Source of the DNA: an uncultured Blautia sp.
Lineage (GTDB): Bacteria; Bacillota; Clostridia; Lachnospirales; Lachnospiraceae
Reading direction: 5' to 3'
Length of the DNA stretch: 7,046 nucleotides
Assembly (NCBI GenBank): GCA_900547615.1
Contig: URHH01000132.1
Span: 1-7,046 of the forward strand
Part shown: in pieces, positions 6,182-7,046 of the stretch
Layout: each line of letters starts with the position of its first letter
Numbering within the stretch: the first letter of the stretch is position 1
The notes under the pieces: generated by a model
Told to the model about the DNA's origin: nothing
The model's input: the letters and a program-made list of their open reading frames with translations, nothing else
Databases searched by the model: none
Program-made: the position numbers and the translations under genes

Positions 6182-6522
6182 TATTCTACATCTTCCGGTT
6201 CATTCAGATAATACGCAAGCATATCTACAAATTCACTGTTTGTTGGCTTGTAGTTTAACGGATAACCTGCAATTTTTTCAATTGTGTTTTTATTTGTATT
6301 CCAACAGACATTGACAACGGTACGAATATTATGTTCCACGTTCATAGGTGTGGATTTAAACTTTTTGGCAAGACTGGGATAAATATCCTTTGTTATTTTC
6401 ATGGGTTCTTCCTGGTCTTCCTGCACTTCCATTGTCATTTTTACTGCTTCTGCCAGTGTATAATACCCCTTATATTTTGAAGTTGCCCCTAATCTTCTGA
6501 TTAATCCATAAACTTTTCTCAT
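6178..6522 (-). CDS. Stand-alone Spo0A C-terminal DNA-binding domain protein
   Basis: The 114-residue product matches only the effector (sigma-A-interacting, 0A-box-binding) domain of the sporulation master regulator Spo0A. Aligned by eye with Bacillus Spo0A, it keeps LGATSKYKGYYTLAEAV (11-27; Spo0A IGVPAHIKGYLYLREAI), ITKDIYPSLAKKF (43-55; ITKVLYPDIAKKF), VExxIR (62-67), Trp74, GYPLN (86-90) and KPTNSEFVDML (92-102; KPTNSEFIAMV). The phosphoacceptor receiver domain is absent. No receiver fragment is seen upstream, so this is not a visible truncation. In the recognition helix the segment corresponding to Spo0A SRVERAIR reads MNVEHNIR, so some DNA-contact positions have changed. The start is the ATG with AGGAGG 7 nt upstream; the frame is open to 6573 but lacks a better site. 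It probably acts as a DNA-binding regulator; its target is unknown. Confidence 0.9.
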   Translation of the reverse strand: MRKVYGLIRRLGATSKYKGYYTLAEAVKMTMEVQEDQEEPMKITKDIYPSLAKKFKSTPMNVEHNIRTVVNVCWNTNKNTIEKIAGYPLNYKPTNSEFVDMLAYYLNEPEDVEY

Positions 6523-6529
6523 TTTCTCT

Positions 6530-6535
6530 CCTCCT
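6530..6535 (-). promoter_or_regulatory. Ribosome binding site that sets the Spo0A-domain gene start
   Basis: A perfect AGGAGG on the minus strand lies 7 nt before the ATG at 6522. This rules out the in-frame ATGs further upstream (6573 and 6558), which would add residues outside the conserved domain. Confidence 0.85.
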
Positions 6536-6580
6536 AAATTGCATTCTTTTATTATCATACGACTTTTTATCATATTTTTG

Positions 6581-6613
6581 ATTTTATCTAAAAAATTCGG
6601 GATTTTTCGTCAA
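6581..6613 (-). promoter_or_regulatory. Candidate Spo0A-type promoter with 0A box over the -35 region
   Basis: On the minus strand TGACGAA (6612-6606) fits the 0A-box core TGNCGAA. It overlaps a 5/6 -35 match TTGACG (6613-6608). A 5/6 -10 match TAAAAT (6586-6581) follows after 21 bp, longer than the normal 17. Spo0A-activated sigma-A promoters such as spoIIG and spoIIE of Bacillus have this layout: 0A box at the -35 and an over-long spacer. The site lies about 60-90 nt before the Spo0A-domain ATG. A 17-bp alternative -10 (TAGATA) is only 3/6. Confidence 0.5.
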
Positions 6614-6738
6614 AAATAGATGTGTCTTAATCAGCATCTCTTATTCTATATAAAACGGGATTATTTACACTTAATTGTATCAGAATATCAGATTATAGTT
6701 CTTGTCATAGAACAATTTGCACTATTGTATATACGCAA

Positions 6739-6787
6739 GAAATGGCCTCTGCTTTTTTCAGCAGGGACCATTTCCCAGATTTTTTTA
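6739..6787. terminator. Hairpin terminator after htpG
   Basis: GAAATGG (6739-6745) pairs with CCATTTC (6768-6774). The stem continues inward for 7 more pairs after one mismatch (6747-6753 with 6760-6766, one G-U on the plus strand), leaving a 6-nt loop. It lies 10 nt past the htpG stop. On the minus strand the tail is only TTGCGTATAT, a weak U tract. On the plus strand a T7 run (6780-6786) follows 5 nt after the stem. Confidence 0.6.
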
Positions 6788-7046
6788 TTTTGCAAGCATT
6801 AAAAGAATTTCGTTGCTTCTCTGTACAAATTTTGTCATTTCTTCCGGTGAAAGCTGTTTATGGCTGAGCATTGCCAGGTCATAGAGCTGTTCACAGATTA
6901 CAGGAACCTGTGAAGCCTCGCCGTTATCCACGATAAATTTTACAAGCGGGTGGTTTGCGTTGAGCACAAGAGTCTCTCCGCCGCCAAACATAGAAGAATC
7001 CATGCCGTACATATTGTACATTTTCATCATATCCTGCATACGGCGG
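6785..7046 (-). CDS. htpG: Molecular chaperone HtpG (Hsp90 family), C-terminal end only
   Basis: Only the last 87 codons are in the window; the full protein is about 620-680 residues. HtpG is the bacterial Hsp90, an ATP-driven dimeric chaperone of the cytoplasm. The visible part is the end of the C-terminal dimerisation domain. It has a Met-rich stretch (RRMQDMMKMYNMYGMDSSMFGG), then ETLVLNANHPLVKFI, the conserved L-N-x-x-H-P-L-V segment of the family, and helices ending in RSNEILLMLAK. The ATPase and middle domains lie beyond the right edge. It runs in the same direction as the Spo0A-domain gene, with a hairpin between them that may stop only part of the transcription. Confidence 0.92.
   Translation of the reverse strand, partial: RRMQDMMKMYNMYGMDSSMFGGGETLVLNANHPLVKFIVDNGEASQVPVICEQLYDLAMLSHKQLSPEEMTKFVQRSNEILLMLAK

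Noticed and set aside
6523..6573. A 17-codon upstream extension of the Spo0A-domain gene.
   Set aside because: A perfect AGGAGG lies inside it at the right distance from the ATG at 6522, and the extra residues have no counterpart in the domain.
6620..6802. A 60-codon plus-strand frame in the spacer after htpG.
   Set aside because: It has no ribosome binding site, runs through the terminator hairpin and into the htpG 3' end antisense, and resembles no protein I know.

Overview
The window reads as a chromosomal segment from an anaerobic, spore-forming-lineage Firmicute, most likely a Lachnospiraceae-type Clostridium relative. This rests on a class 1B (NAD-linked) PyrD/PyrK pair, a long type-2 PyrF, a Spo0A-type DNA-binding domain, a DUF5721-like protein, strong AGGAGG-type ribosome binding sites and AT-rich spacers. 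No mobile element, CRISPR array, tRNA or rRNA gene was seen. The order and spacing look like core genome rather than an island.

Layout. Positions 1-3765 (minus strand) hold a pyrimidine biosynthesis operon transcribed pyrC-pyrF-pyrK-pyrD. pyrD runs off the left edge. The genes are tightly packed: the pyrF stop codon lies in the pyrK ribosome binding site, and pyrK and pyrD overlap by ATGA. Together they encode steps 3 (dihydroorotase), 4 (dihydroorotate dehydrogenase with its electron-transfer subunit) and 6 (OMP decarboxylase) of UMP synthesis. Positions 3766-4049 form a divergent spacer. It carries a perfect-consensus sigma-A promoter and a leader of about 130 nt for a cold-shock protein gene (4050-4250, plus), which ends at a near-perfect bidirectional terminator. 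On the minus strand follow a small single-pass membrane protein (4355-4609) with its own extended -10 promoter and a DegV-family lipid-binding protein with a TTG start (4687-5526). A DUF5721-like gene (5678-6181, plus) converges on, and overlaps by 4 bases, a gene encoding only a Spo0A C-terminal DNA-binding domain (6178-6522, minus). The right edge holds the 3' end of htpG (minus).

Three items deserve most attention. First, the stand-alone Spo0A effector domain lacks a receiver domain. Second, its upstream region has a 0A-box-like TGACGAA overlapping a -35-like element 21 bp from a -10-like element, which resembles Spo0A-activated promoters. Third, the csp leader contains direct and inverted repeats that allow two mutually exclusive folds, one resembling an intrinsic terminator. 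No PyrR-type attenuator is visible ahead of pyrC, so control of the pyr operon is unexplained here.
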